A stretch of DNA of 64,000 bases from Heterohyrax brucei. Taxonomy: Eukaryota; Chordata; Mammalia; Hyracoidea; Procaviidae. Of the stretch, positions 1-10,384 are shown piece after piece. Made by a program: the position numbers and the translations under genes. The notes beneath the pieces were generated by a model. It made no database searches and was not told where the DNA came from. It was given only the letters and a program-made list of their open reading frames with translations. The DNA lies in contig CM053141.1 of NCBI GenBank assembly GCA_028571685.1, positions 53,318,333 through 53,382,332 of the forward strand, given 5' to 3'. How positions within the stretch are numbered: position 1 is the first letter of the stretch; every line of letters begins with the position of its first letter.

Positions 1-930
1 CACCATTTATGTTGGTAAAAAAACACATTTGCAAGGAAGAAGTCATTGGGATTACAAAATGCTATCATGAGCCCTTTGGTGTCATTTCTGTCACCAAGAC
101 CATATTTTCCAGCTACTAACCCTCTTTTGTCCCAACTTTCACATTTCCGTTTCTAGTAATTATTAATGCATCTTCATTGAATGATCAGTTTCAGACTACA
201 GAAGTTGGCAAAAAAATCTTTAATTCCTTTATCTTTGGCTGTAGTAATTGGTTAAAGATTTGAATACAAGCTGTATTAATTGGTCTTCTTTGTAGTCATA
301 TGGACATTACTCTATCACTAACAGGGTTGTACTTCAGGATAAATCTTGAAGTGTGGTTTTCAATGATGAATGCTGTACCATTCCTATTCAATTTGTCATC
401 CCCAACATAGTGACCATGTGATGGGCTGATCAAAATTGGGAATACCAGTTCATATAAGGTCACAGTTACCTAGGATCTTCATCATTACACATTCTATTTT
501 TGATGACTTCTGATTTTCCCGGATTCATGCTTTGTACATTTCATATTCTGACTATTAGTGGATATTTGTAGTTGTTTCTTCTCATTTTGAATGTACCATG
601 TGGGCGAATAGAGGTCCTGGAAGCTCTACTCCGTTCTTGAGGAAGCAGTTATTCCCACTTGTCTTTTGAGTGCCTTCCAACCTGGAGTCTCATCTTCTGG
701 CACTATTAGGTAATGCTCTGCTTTCCATTTATGAGGTTTCAACTAGCCAGTTTTTTCAGAAGAAGACTGCCAGTCTTTCTTCCTAGTCTGTCTTAATCTT
801 GAAACTCAGTTGAAATCTGTCCACCAAGGGTGACCATGCTGGTATTTGAAATACTGTTAGCAAGGCTTCCAGTGTCATAGCAATATGCAAGTCACCACAT
901 TAGGGAAACTGACAGATGTGTGGTAGAGAG
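1..930 (-). mobile_element. RTE/BovB-type LINE fragment, endonuclease region
   Basis: Minus-strand fragment of an RTE-clade LINE, truncated by the window edge. Read on the complement near positions 190-320 it encodes LKYNPVSDRVMSIWLQ followed by RRPINTACIQIF, which matches the apurinic endonuclease domain of BovB/RTE elements (a conserved 'NPISDRI..IRLQ..PINI..IQVY' block). This domain nicks target DNA to prime reverse transcription. The frame is broken soon after (a stop before SFNE). Positions 745-930 match the leader region that the tRNA-Gly-type SINEs at 58.6 and 59.2 kb also carry, which shows that those SINE bodies were derived from RTE. It is a fossil copy. Family assignment is confident; the right-hand boundary is approximate. 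Confidence 0.8.
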
Positions 931-1450
931 TGCTCTTAGAGGTCTTCTAATTCACTTCTTTTGATTTCTACTCCATCAAATACTTAAATTACTTCTGTAA
1001 TAATTACTCTTGACACATGATTATTCAGTACACCTAATCCTCACTTTTTGATGGGCTTGTTTTCCTACAGTTTTCATTTATGATAATAGTAAAAACATCT
1101 AATATTCAACTGTTTTGTGCACTAAATACATACATCTACTAGTAACCTTTTCATGATCAATGGGACATACAGCATCTTCCTACATTTTCTATCACTTAGG
1201 TCCAAAGGGATATAGCCAAAAGCCATGGTCATAATACTTTGTGATTTGATGTTGTCATCCTCCATTTTTGCATAATGCTAATGTTTGCATAATAACCTGG
1301 TCTTTAAAATCTAGTCACGTCAGTGAATGATGAGTAAGTAGGTAGTGTTCCTTACTTGCCACATTTTACTTGAAAATATGATCTGAGTATTATCTAATTT
1401 TCCATGAAAGTCCTTTTTGATTTTGGACAGTGCTGATTGCGATGCAGTGC

Positions 1451-1454
<4 letters not shown>
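931..1454. other. Unassigned single-copy-looking DNA
   Basis: AT-rich sequence with no readable frame and no repeat I recognise. Short frames on both strands around 1,320-1,612 come only from reading through the adjacent CA repeat. Confidence 0.5.

Positions 1455-1499
<45 letters not shown>
1455..1499. repeat. (AC)n microsatellite
   Basis: About 22 uninterrupted AC dinucleotides. Being uninterrupted, it is likely polymorphic in length. Confidence 0.97.
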
Positions 1500-1500
<1 letters not shown>

Positions 1501-1751
1501 GCAAACTTTCTGTATATTAACTGTGTATGCATTTTGTGACCTTCTTCCTCTTGATTCATTTCAGCCTATTGGGGGTGTTACAGGGCAGTTACAATGTATG
1601 GGAAGACAATGATCATTCTACTTCTAGATATGGAAAATTAGTTTTGATGTCTTTGAACTTGAGCTTGTTACCCCTTCTGACTTCTACCCTTCATACACGA
1701 CCCGATGTTTCATCGTTGTTTTTTTTCTTTTAATTGCAAAGGACTTAGCAA

Positions 1752-1986
1752 GGAATGCTGATGGCATAATAATTAAGTGTTAAACTGCTAGTCAAGAGGT
1801 TGGTGGATTGAATTTAACAAGCAGCTCTGTAGGAAAGAAGACCTGGAGATCTGCTCTCATCAAGATTACAACCTGTGATCTACTCCAGTAAAGATTACTA
1901 CCTAGGAAACTCTAGGACGCAATTCTGTCCTGTTATGTGGGGTTGCTATGAGCTGAAGCCAACTCAACAGCACCTAACAACAACAG
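1752..1986 (+). mobile_element. AfroSINE, long form
   Basis: tRNA-derived SINE of Afrotheria. The tRNA-like head (A-box region near 'taattaagtgtt', B-box region 'ggttggtggattgaattt') is followed by the middle block ('gtaaagattactacctagg'), which keeps the approximately 45-bp segment missing from most copies here. The RTE-like tail ends in 'cacctaacaacaaca'. It is heavily diverged. Confidence 0.85.
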
Positions 1987-2063
1987 TAAGGATGTGACAT
2001 GTGGTTGCAGGTGATCACTGAAAAGGAGATTGCCGTTAGCTACATTGGGAGTCCCTTAAACTA

Positions 2064-2231
2064 TTTGGAAATGATGATAGTGTAGTGGTTAAGTGCCAGA
2101 AAAGGTCAGCAGTTTGAATCCATCAAGCGCTCTTTGGGAATTCTATGGGGCAGTTCTACTCTGTAGCCAGCCAAGTACTTGTAGGGTTGGTGTGAATTGG
2201 AATTGACTTGGTAGCAATAGGTTTGGTTTAA
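2064..2231 (+). mobile_element. AfroSINE, short form
   Basis: Head with 'tgtagtggttaagtgcc', then 'caagcgctctttgggaattctatggggcag' split as usual around the lost middle block, and a tail ending in 'aggtttggttt'. A 'tagccagccaagtacttg' interruption sits in the 'ctctgtcctatagggtc' region, so this copy also has a small local rearrangement. Confidence 0.85.
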
Positions 2232-3088
2232 AAGTGAGATGCATAGTACACTAATATCTTTAAGTCTGCCCACTTTCAAGGGCATGTTGAGATTTTTATT
2301 GTTACTAATAATTTACTGTTAAAATTTGTGTGAAAAAGCAAAGTTAAAGTACAGTATCATCCTGCCATTCAAGTTATTTAGTAGGAAAACCTTGAGTTAG
2401 AGTCTTGAAAAACATTAGGTTCCTTAGGAACAAAATACTGTAAAAAATATTTTAGTATGGGCTTGACCACATCTATGACTTTTGACTACTACAATGTTAT
2501 AAGAGATGTCAAATGTAGTGCAAGAATCATGATACACTAAATCTTTAGATGTCTCCATCTTTGTGTGGATAGTCACTCCATATAAAATGAAATTCATCTA
2601 ATTCATTTGTTTTTCCTCTGTTGATTCTTAGTAGCCATAGATTTCTGCTAAGTACTTGTAAATTATTATTTTATTACCCAGTCTACAGTATCGATTAGGT
2701 AGTCATATATCTGCAGTTCAAAAAAGTATCAGTTTTTGATGATTAATATTAATCTTTAAAATCTAAGATAACCCTATATTTCCTCCGTAACTATTAAAAT
2801 AATTCAACATACTGCTAATACCTTTGGCATGTATAATCATTTAATTTTTTTTACTAAATTCCAATCAGTGCAGCTGCACTTTTCCCATTAAAGTACCATT
2901 TTATTTTTATACAAAAAATAGAATGATGAAAGCATATATAACTCTTAAATTACTTTGTTTGAACCTAGCACTGGCTGTGATGGTAGCATAATTATATTTT
3001 GCATTCTTCAGCTTTCATTTTGACTTTGACTGCTTTTGCAGATACAGTTTGTTTTGCTAGAATTAAAAACATTTAGCCCACTCTAGAA
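2232..3088. other. Unassigned AT-rich DNA
   Basis: No open frame over 60 codons and no recognisable repeat. Stretches near 2,640-2,720 and 3,030-3,070 are less AT-skewed, but nothing can be assigned. Confidence 0.4.
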
Positions 3089-3134
3089 GCAAGCCAGCCA
3101 AGCCAAGTGCCGTCGAGTCGGATCCGACTCATAA
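3089..3134 (-). mobile_element. Isolated SINE/RTE 3' tail (46 bp)
   Basis: Reads on the complement as the last part of an AfroSINE-like 3' end ('gagtcggatccgactcgacg'). It continues into 'gcacttggcttggctggct' instead of the usual 'gcaatgggtttggttt'. No SINE body accompanies it. Compare 14,441-14,480 and 50,755-50,781. Confidence 0.7.
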
Positions 3135-3349
3135 GGGAACACTGTATCTGTACTTATTTAAATGAGTGTATATTATAAAAAAGAGAGAGGGCCAAGTCTT
3201 AGAAAATATCTGTTGACTTTAAAAGAGAAGAAAATCCAGACAAATTTTTAGATCTTAATTTTTTTTCATAAAATGTGATTGTGTTAGAGATAACAAGAAA
3301 GAAAGGAAAGGGGTTTTTAACAAGAATTTTTTTTTTGCCCCTAGATCCA

Positions 3350-4065
3350 ATCATTCAGTCAACAGACTTTTACTGAAAAACTGGCGCATAGTATACACTG
3401 TGTTACAGACATAAAGATAACTAAAATGTGGCCCTTGACTGCAGGCCACTCACAGTTAAATAGAGAAAAGGACCAATAAATAGCAGTAGAACATATTCTG
3501 TGTTATGATGAAGGTAAACATAAGAGACTATGGGAAAACACAGGAGGATCACTGAATTCAACTCAGGATTGGAGATGAACTAGAAAAAATTCCTATAGAA
3601 TATAACCACCCAAGTATGACTTAAGAAAGAAATATAGGCTTGCTATGCAAAGGCAGAAGGGGCTATGAAAAGAGAAGCAGAGTGTGACAAGATTAGGAAG
3701 GAAAAAGCTTAAAGAGGGAAATTCTAAGAAGAGGATACTGCATGTTTAAAGACACCCAGGCATGACACCAGCAGGGCATCAGTGAAGTCTGAGAACTCTG
3801 ATATGGGCCCAGAGCGTGGTGTGTGTTGGATGTGTGTAAGAAGAGAGGAGGGAGAGGACTATGATGTGTGTGTGTGTGTGTGTGCATGGATGGTAATCTG
3901 TTACCAGAAAATGGAAGGACTTTCTGAGCAAATTTCACCTTTAAAAGATTTTGAAAAGAGAAGTGGCTTGATCAAATGGGTGTTTTAGAAACATTGAATT
4001 CATACTGCATTACTGAAGGTGTATGGAATGCGTCTAAGAAAGTTGAAGACACTGACCTGTTTCAC
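3350..4065 (-). mobile_element. L2 LINE (ancient)
   Basis: The block 'tcattcagtcaacagacttttactg' with the following 'gtatacactgtgttacagac' matches the complement of the L2 3' end (cattcattcaacaaatatttattgag...). Further blocks follow in order: 'gcaaaggcagaagg...' and, near 3,940, 'ttgaaaagagaagtggcttgatcaaatgg', like 'tgagcagaggagtgacatgatct' of L2 complements. A TG microsatellite interrupts it. It is an old mammalian fossil with no coding capacity left. Confidence 0.6.
3865..3883. repeat. (TG)n short microsatellite
   Basis: Nine to ten TG units inside the L2 fragment. They create spurious short frames on both strands. Confidence 0.9.
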
Positions 4066-5057
4066 TCATGCAGGTTCAATTTCTGTGACTCAACATGGAT
4101 ATTAAACAAACTTATTCAGAGTGACTGCCAAATCCCAAGGTCAAGGGACTTTCTAAGCAAAAGATACAAAATCTGAAAGCTCAGGAGAACATCATATAAT
4201 CTATGTGTGCTTTATAGACAGAATTTTAAAGATTTATATTTTATTCTTTTCTATGTTGACACAGTCAAATGACCTATTGTGAAGTATCACATAAATTCCT
4301 GAACTGTCTGGATGATCTCCATATATTGTGAATGTTCGCCAGTTGCTTCCCTCTTCCTGTGACATTGCAAAACCTGTTTATAAGTTGATGCATAAAAAGA
4401 TTTGCAAAGTTATTTAGGTATTTTTATTTTTTTTATAAATAGATAAGAAAAATGCTTGATTTTAGGAACAAAAAGTGCTATAACTGTGAAAATAGAGATT
4501 TTTATTTTTTTAAATAAAACCAAAGCAACTGTATAATTGTAATTCATTTATCCAGGAGACATTTTCTTTTTTTTTTTTCCTAACATAGTTGTCTATCAAC
4601 GGCACTTTTTTTTTTTTTTAAATACTTGTCTATGTGGAACATAAGCTAAGACCCTATGAATTAAGTAAAAAAATGTCTCCTGAGAATGCAAATAAATCTC
4701 GGAACTCTTCACCAAAGCCTGTATACTTCCTTAAAAGATGTCCTTTCATCCAGATATCTCAATTCCTGTTGACCCATATTTTAACAGACAGCCAAACAAG
4801 TTTAGTGGTTATGATTTTTTTTCACCTGAAGCTGATGGATGACTCTTAGAAAAGTGAATGAGTGTATCTGTATGTCAGAGAGAGGTTGTATGTGTGCTTT
4901 GGAGTTTTATTGGTTTGGATTTTAGAGGCTGACAGACTAAACAGTGTTTGATGATAGGTGAATAGCAAAGATGGGAGATAAGGAGGAAAAATACCTTGGA
5001 GAAGACCCCCCCAGATGTTTAAAAATCACGGTAAATGCTAGCCGTTTGTAGCATTAT
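4066..5057. other. Unassigned AT-rich DNA with T-runs
   Basis: Contains T-runs at about 4,569-4,580 and 4,607-4,619, and a chance 71-codon frame (4,634-4,849) without similarity I recognise. Nothing else can be supported. Confidence 0.4.
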
Positions 5058-5217
5058 CAGGTGTAGTGGTTGAGTGCTGCATCTGCAAACATAAAGGTTG
5101 GCAGTTCAAATCTGCAAGGTGCTCCTTGAAACTCTGCGGAGCACTTCTACTCTGACCTATAGGGTCAGTATGAGTCAGAATTGACTTGATGGCAGTGGGT
5201 TTGGTTTTTTTGGTTTA
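5058..5217 (+). mobile_element. AfroSINE, short form
   Basis: Clear head ('gtgtagtggttgagtgctgc', 'ggttggcagttcaaatctgc') joined directly to 'gaaactctgcggagcacttc', so the middle block is missing. The tail 'gacttgatggcagtgggttt' is followed by a T-rich end. Confidence 0.92.
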
Positions 5218-5536
5218 TATCTTTTCAAAATAGTCACTGCAGTGAATAATGCTTACTTCATCAACCAAGAAATTTAAAAGAGTATATTTTTATAAGGATT
5301 TTTTCACACCAAATAATCAAAAGATATTTCCCATACTTAAGAGACAATCTCAGTTATCTGCTAAATACACTTGTATTGAATCTGCTTCCAGATACTAACT
5401 GGATAAATCAAGTTATGTTATTTTTGCTAAGTCATTTATATTGTACATGCTCACATTACTACTAACTAACACATTACTTAAACAACAATTATTGCATTTT
5501 CCAAAGTATTTACCGTAGTAAAACGCAATAGTTCTG
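5218..5536. other. Spacer between SINEs
   Basis: AT-rich sequence without frames or repeats that I recognise. Confidence 0.4.
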
Positions 5537-5733
5537 AGGGTCCGGATGATACAGTGGTTAAGCACCTGGTTGCTAACCCAAAGGTGAGCGATTGGAACTC
5601 AGAAGTTGCTCTGTGGGAGAAAAAATGTAGCAGTCTGTTTCCATGAAGGTCACAGCCTTGAAAATGCTATGGCAAAGATCTGCTCTTCCCTGTAGAAGAA
5701 CTGTGAGCTGGAATCAAGCGGGCAGCAACGGGT
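5537..5733 (+). mobile_element. AfroSINE, long form
   Basis: Keeps the middle block ('gggagaaaaaatgtagcagt', 'ggtcacagccttgaaaatgc'). The head 'gatacagtggttaagcacct' is well preserved. The tail is diverged ('gagctggaatcaagcgggca'). Confidence 0.88.
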
Positions 5734-5821
5734 TATAATAAGTTACAGGGAACTGTCAGCTAAATTACACAGCAACAGCAAAACTAGCCTTGTTCCAAGT
5801 ATTTCACGTGTTCTTCTGCTT

Positions 5822-5987
5822 TGAAAATCCTAGTGGTGTAGTGCTTAAGTGCCACCTCTGCTAACCAAAAGGTCAACAGTTTAACCCACCAGGTGCTCTT
5901 TGAAACTCTATGGGGGCAGTTCTACTCTGTCCTGTAGGGTCTCTGTGGGTTGGAATTGACTTGATGTTAATGGGTTCGGTTTTGGTT
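5822..5987 (+). mobile_element. AfroSINE, short form
   Basis: Head 'tggtgtagtgcttaagtgcc' leads directly to 'tgaaactctatgggggcagt' and a tail 'gacttgatgttaatgggttc'. Third plus-strand copy within 1 kb. Confidence 0.92.
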
Positions 5988-6074
5988 AATTTGCTTTGTA
6001 GTACCCATATGTGCAAGGTTTTGTTTAATACAAAAACTATAGGAGGAAGATGTCGTTGTTATTACTAATTTAAA

Positions 6075-6140
6075 AATGTAGAGACCAAGGTTTGAAAATC
6101 TGCCCCAAAGTCACAAAGATTCAGACTCAGATTTGTGTTA
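6075..6140 (+). mobile_element. Possible MIR core fragment
   Basis: 'gtagagaccaaggtttgaaa' followed by 'tctgccccaaagtcacaaag' resembles the MIR core (gaggctcagagaggttaag...cttgcccaaggtcacac). It is short and diverged, so this is tentative. Confidence 0.35.
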
Positions 6141-6729
6141 CTGAGCACCACCTGGTCTTAAGCTGCACGGTAGGGTATCTTCAAGGCTCTTGGATTCTAG
6201 TGATTAGCCTGCCTGCAGATGACACAGTGAAGCACTTTAAGGGATATGTATCAGGTTGCGTTTGCTTCTTCCCAGCAAACAGTTATCTAGTCAAGTGCCA
6301 TGCTGTTTTTATCTTTTATCTGCGTAACACTTTCTGTTGTCAGAGTGTCTGCAATTTGCTGCCTGGCACTGGTTGGAATAAGAAACAGTCGTTCCTGTTG
6401 CTTCTACCAACACTATTGTAAATCATTTTCGTTGTGGCCAGAGCTACCACTGCTGTTTCTCATCTCTATCACTTACCCTAACAACTGGTCACTTTTCTGC
6501 CCTCTTGAACTGTATAGCTTTTACATAGGAGTTGTGAATGTCACCACTTAATGCAGTGTTCTACTTTATTCCATGAGAATAAGGATTAGAGTTCAGTAAG
6601 TATAATCACTATTTCTCCATTATTTCTGAACTGAAGGATTGGTTGTCAGAAAATATGGCCTTTGTTATAGAAACGGTGCAGGAGGTTGCATGGTAGAATT
6701 TTTAAAGATTATCACCTATTCACTAGAAA
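6141..6729. other. Unassigned DNA with two chance frames
   Basis: Two overlapping plus-strand frames (6,092-6,421, 109 codons; 6,300-6,551, 83 codons) cover this stretch in different registers. Neither shows a domain, a splice context or a family I recognise, and one overlaps the possible MIR. I treat them as random. Confidence 0.4.
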
Positions 6730-8410
6730 CACCTTTTTGAACCAAATAAACAGTGATTATCTATATTGACCTCACCAGATGAAGTACACAGGAACTAAAC
6801 TGACTACATTTGTGAAAACAGACAACAGAAAATCTCAATATTATTAGTCAGAACAAGGCCAGGGACCAACTGCAGAACAGACCATCAGTTGCGAATTCCA
6901 GCTGAAGTACATTTAAACAAGTTCGAGAGAGGAGCCAAAGTATGACTCTGAGTATATCCCACCTGAATTTAGAGACCATCTCAAGAGTAGACTTCATGCA
7001 TGGGACACTAATGACTGAAGAGCAGATGAGTTGTGAGCAGACATCAGGATGTCACATGTGAAAAAAAGTGAAGTGTTGTTAAAAAGACAGAAAACAAAGA
7101 AAATACCCAAATGGATGTCAGAAGAGACTCTGAAACTTACTTCTGAATGTTAAGTAGCCAAAATGAATGAAAGAAATGATGAAGTAAAACAGATGAACAG
7201 CATATTTTAGAGGGTGGCTTGAGGAAACAAAGTAAAGTATTATAATGACATGTAGAAAGACTTGCAGTTTAGAGAATAACGTGATTAGTATTTCTCAAAT
7301 TGAAAGAAATGAATATAAGGATTCAAGCCTTGAGATGCAATATTCAAAGATTCTATTGACAAAACATTAAATGGCTCCAAGAAGTGTCAAAGGGAGGTGG
7401 AAGGAATACACAGAGTCATTGTACCAAAAAAATCTGGAAGAGGTTCAACCATTTCAGGAGGTAGCATATGTTTAAGAATTGATGGTACTGAAGGAAGAAT
7501 TCCAAGCTACACTGAAGGTATTAGTGAAAGACAAGGCTCGAGGCACTGACGGAATACTAACTGAGATGTTTCAACAAGCACATGCAATGCTGGAAACACT
7601 CATTCATCTATGCCAAGAAATTTGGAAGGCAGCTACCTGGCCAGTTGCCTAAAGAGATTAATATTTGTTTCTATTCCAAAGAAAAGTAATCCATTGCAAA
7701 GCATAAATTATCAAGCAACAACATTAATGCCAGATGCTAAAATTTTGCTGAAGATAATTAAAAAACAGTATATCAACATGGAACTGCCGGGAATTCAAAC
7801 TGGTTTCAGAGGAGTTCTTGGAATGAGGGATATGATTGCTGATACCAGATGGACGTTTGCCGAAAGCAGAGATTACTATAAAGATGTTTGCTTGTATTTT
7901 ACTGACTATGCAAAGGCATTTGACTGTGTGGGTCATAACAAATCATGGGTAACGTTGTAAAGAATGTAAATTCCAGAAAATTGTTCTTCTCTTTGGAAAC
8001 CAGTACATGGTACAAGAGGCAGTCCCTTGTACAAAGCAAGGTGACACTGTGTGGTTTAATGCTAGGAAAGGTGTGTGTCAGGGTTGTATCTTTTCGACAT
8101 ATCTATTCAATCTGTATACTGAACAAATTGTCCGAGAATCTGGACTATATGAAGAAGATGAGACATGGGAGGTGGAGGAAGACTCCTTAATATCTTGCAA
8201 CAATGACACAGACTTGCTTGCTGAATGTGAAGAGGACTTGAAGAACCTACCCTCAGCAAAATGAACAGACACAGTTACTACAACAGTGGACTCAAATGTA
8301 ACAATGATAACAAGAATGGCCCAGGACTAGGCAGTATTTTATTCTGTTGTTCATAGCATTGCATTGAGTCAGTACTGACTAAACAGTGTCTGTCAGCAAC
8401 AAAGCACTTG
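6730..8410 (+). mobile_element. RTE/BovB-type LINE, 5'-truncated copy with internal deletion
   Basis: Decayed plus-strand RTE element. It begins near 'ctcaccagatgaagtacaca' (downstream of the endonuclease) and runs through the reverse transcriptase. At about 8,266 it jumps straight to a copy of the RTE 3' end ('actacaacagtggactcaaa', 'ggcccaggactaggcagt'). The segment between the RT C-terminus and the 3' end is missing here but is present in the adjacent fragment at 8,490-9,249. This is either an internal deletion or a separate short 3'-end insertion. Confidence 0.8.
7610..8264 (+). pseudogene. RTE reverse transcriptase remnant
   Basis: The frame 7,610-7,960 holds SIPKKSNPLQSINYQATTL (finger motif), GIQTGFRG, and FTDYAKAFD (motif A; the D is a catalytic metal ligand). 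After a frameshift, frame 8,007-8,264 holds KGVCQGCIFSTYLFNLY (motif B, normally GVRQGC) and, where a YADD box is expected, CNNDTDLLAE. The second catalytic aspartate box is therefore degraded. The enzyme would have copied RTE RNA, and in trans SINE RNA with the same tail, into DNA. With a broken frame and a mutated catalytic box it is inactive. The APE domain is absent from this copy. Confidence 0.82.
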
Positions 8411-8489
8411 TCATTATTGGGTATATGAGCCACTTTACCCATTAAGACTCTTAGTATGTAAATGTGTCAGAATAATTCTGGAAATCTAA

Positions 8490-9249
8490 GAGTTTTTGTA
8501 TGCTGAAAGCAAAGAGGATTTGAAATACTTAACTGATGAAGATCAAAGGCCACAGCCTTCAGTATGGCTAGTAATTCAACATCAAGAAAACAAAAATCCT
8601 CACAATTGGACCAGTTAGCAACATCTTAATAAATGGAGAAAGGATTGAGGTTATAAAGGATTTCATTTTGCTTGGTGCCACAATCAACACCCATGGAAGC
8701 AGCAGTCAAGAAGTCAAAAGAGGCATTGCATTGGAAAAATCAACTGCAAAAGACCTCTTTAAAGTGTTGAAAAGTAAAGATGTCACCTTGAAGACTAAAG
8801 TGTGCCTGACTCAAGCCATTTTATTTTCAATCGCATCAGATGCATGCAAAAGCTGGACCATGAATAAGGAAGGCAGAAGAATAATTGACACCTTAGAGTC
8901 GTGTTGGAGAAGTATATTGTGCATGCCATGGACTGCCACAAGGACAAACAGATCTGCTTTGGAGGACGTACAACCAGAGGGTTCATTGGAAGCCAGGATG
9001 GAGAGACTCTGTCTTACACACTTTGGACATATTGTCAGGAGGGATCAGTCCATGGAGAATGACATCAAAAGAGTGGAGGGTCAGCAGAAAAGAGGTAGAC
9101 ACTCAAAAAATGAGTTGACACAGTGACTGCAACAATGGGCTTAGGGATAAAACTCGTGAGCATGGTGAAGGACTGGACAGTGTCTGGTTCTCTAGTTCAC
9201 AGGGTCACTGTGAGTTGGAACTGACTCTATAGTACCTACCAACAACAAT
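8490..9249 (+). mobile_element. RTE/BovB-type LINE, 3' part
   Basis: Restarts at 'gctgaaagcaaagaggattt', which repeats sequence already present at 8,218-8,243 of the preceding fragment, so the two pieces overlap in consensus coordinates. It runs through the ORF C-terminus to the RTE 3' end ('gagttggaactgactctata', 'gtacctaccaacaacaa'). Confidence 0.85.
8668..9126 (+). pseudogene. RTE ORF C-terminal region
   Basis: 152 open codons with LGATINTHGSSSQEVKR, VLKSKDVTLKTKVCLTQAI, KSWTMNKEGRRIIDTLESC and RLCLTHFGHIVRRD. These blocks are characteristic of the conserved region downstream of the RT in BovB/RTE elements, ending in a basic 'VEGQQKRGR' segment. The last codons cross into the 3' UTR. It is the best preserved RTE coding stretch in the window, but it is only the C-terminal part and has no RT active site. 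Confidence 0.85.
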
Positions 9250-10348
9250 ATTGTCTTACGGCTAAGGGCTATAGTGTGTGTGTGTGTGCGTCCGTGTGCA
9301 TAGAAATAGAAAAATGAAAAAAAAAATAAGGGATTTGAGTCCAAGATTACTCAATTTTAACTGATTAATTTTAAGGAAACAATTTAGAAGCTTATGTGGT
9401 TCATTTAAATAAAACTTTATTTCCAATACTTTATAAGCAATGTTGTGATTAGTATGAGTTGGAAAAGACTGGATATCAGTGCATTTAGTTTGATTTTGGT
9501 GATTACAAAACAAACATGTAGGTGAACACAAACTAGTTCGTCAATAAAATCACAGGTTACTAATAGCTGGGTAGGGTGAGGTGTGGCTAACATTTAACCA
9601 TTCATTATCATATTGCTTATGTATAATTTTAGGAACATAAATAAAATCAAAGAAACATAGTTGATCAAGAATGGATATTTGCTGAATTAGAGACAAAAAA
9701 TTCTTTCCAGTGAGTGTCTCATTCCTGATACAAGTTCAAGTTCAGAGTAATAGAAATCTATTATCTCCTTTCGTAAAGAAAATCATGAAGAATCTGTATT
9801 AAATGAAGACAGAAAAAGGACATTAGAGACCATTCTGTCATCTACATTTTGCTGAAGTGTCAGCTGATGCTTCATTGACCAAATATTGGAAGTTAATGCC
9901 AAAATACACAGTGGTCACATCGTCATATTATTTTAGTTCATGTGCTTGCAGTCCTAATGGGCTATTTCCTCAAGTCTCTTCTCAGTGATGATATGTCATT
10001 GGTTTAACATTTGTGTAATGGTTTGACACTAGTTATACTTTTACTGAAGATTTTGCTAAACATTCAAATACGGTTATTTTTATTTCCTTTAGATTATTTA
10101 ATGGTCTTGTTTTGTTCTTTGTTATACATATTTTCTAAAAATACCTTTAGAAGTTTAAAATGTGATGAAAGTAATGGAAGGCAAGGGACTTTTTTGAAAC
10201 GTATGGTGCTGAAGGTCTGATGAAGAGAAATGAAGAAGAAATAAAGGACTTCCATGAGTTCCTGATACTCACGAAATGTAGGAACCAAATCGTGTCTCTG
10301 TATTCTTTCAGAATTAACTTTGGGATTGTTCTGTTGAAACCAAGTCCT

Positions 10349-10353
<5 letters not shown>
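9250..10353. other. Unassigned DNA, little repeat content
   Basis: Includes a short TG run at about 9,273-9,288 and short chance frames. No retroposon is recognised. Confidence 0.4.

Positions 10354-10381
<28 letters not shown>
10354..10381. repeat. Homopolymer T (28 bp)
   Basis: Uninterrupted T-run. It could be the poly(A) end of a minus-strand retroposon, but no body is recognisable to its right. Confidence 0.95.

Positions 10382-10384
<3 letters not shown>

Noticed and set aside
1320..1612. Overlapping frames on both strands
   Set aside because: They translate the CA/TG microsatellite at 1,455-1,499 and have no other content.
6092..6551. Frames of 109 and 83 codons as a possible small gene
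   Set aside because: They overlap in different registers, show no domain or splice context, and one starts within a possible MIR.
7610..9126. Reverse transcriptase-like proteins as a host gene or retron-type system
   Set aside because: Motifs and the 3' end identify an RTE/BovB LINE; it has frameshifts and a degraded YADD box.
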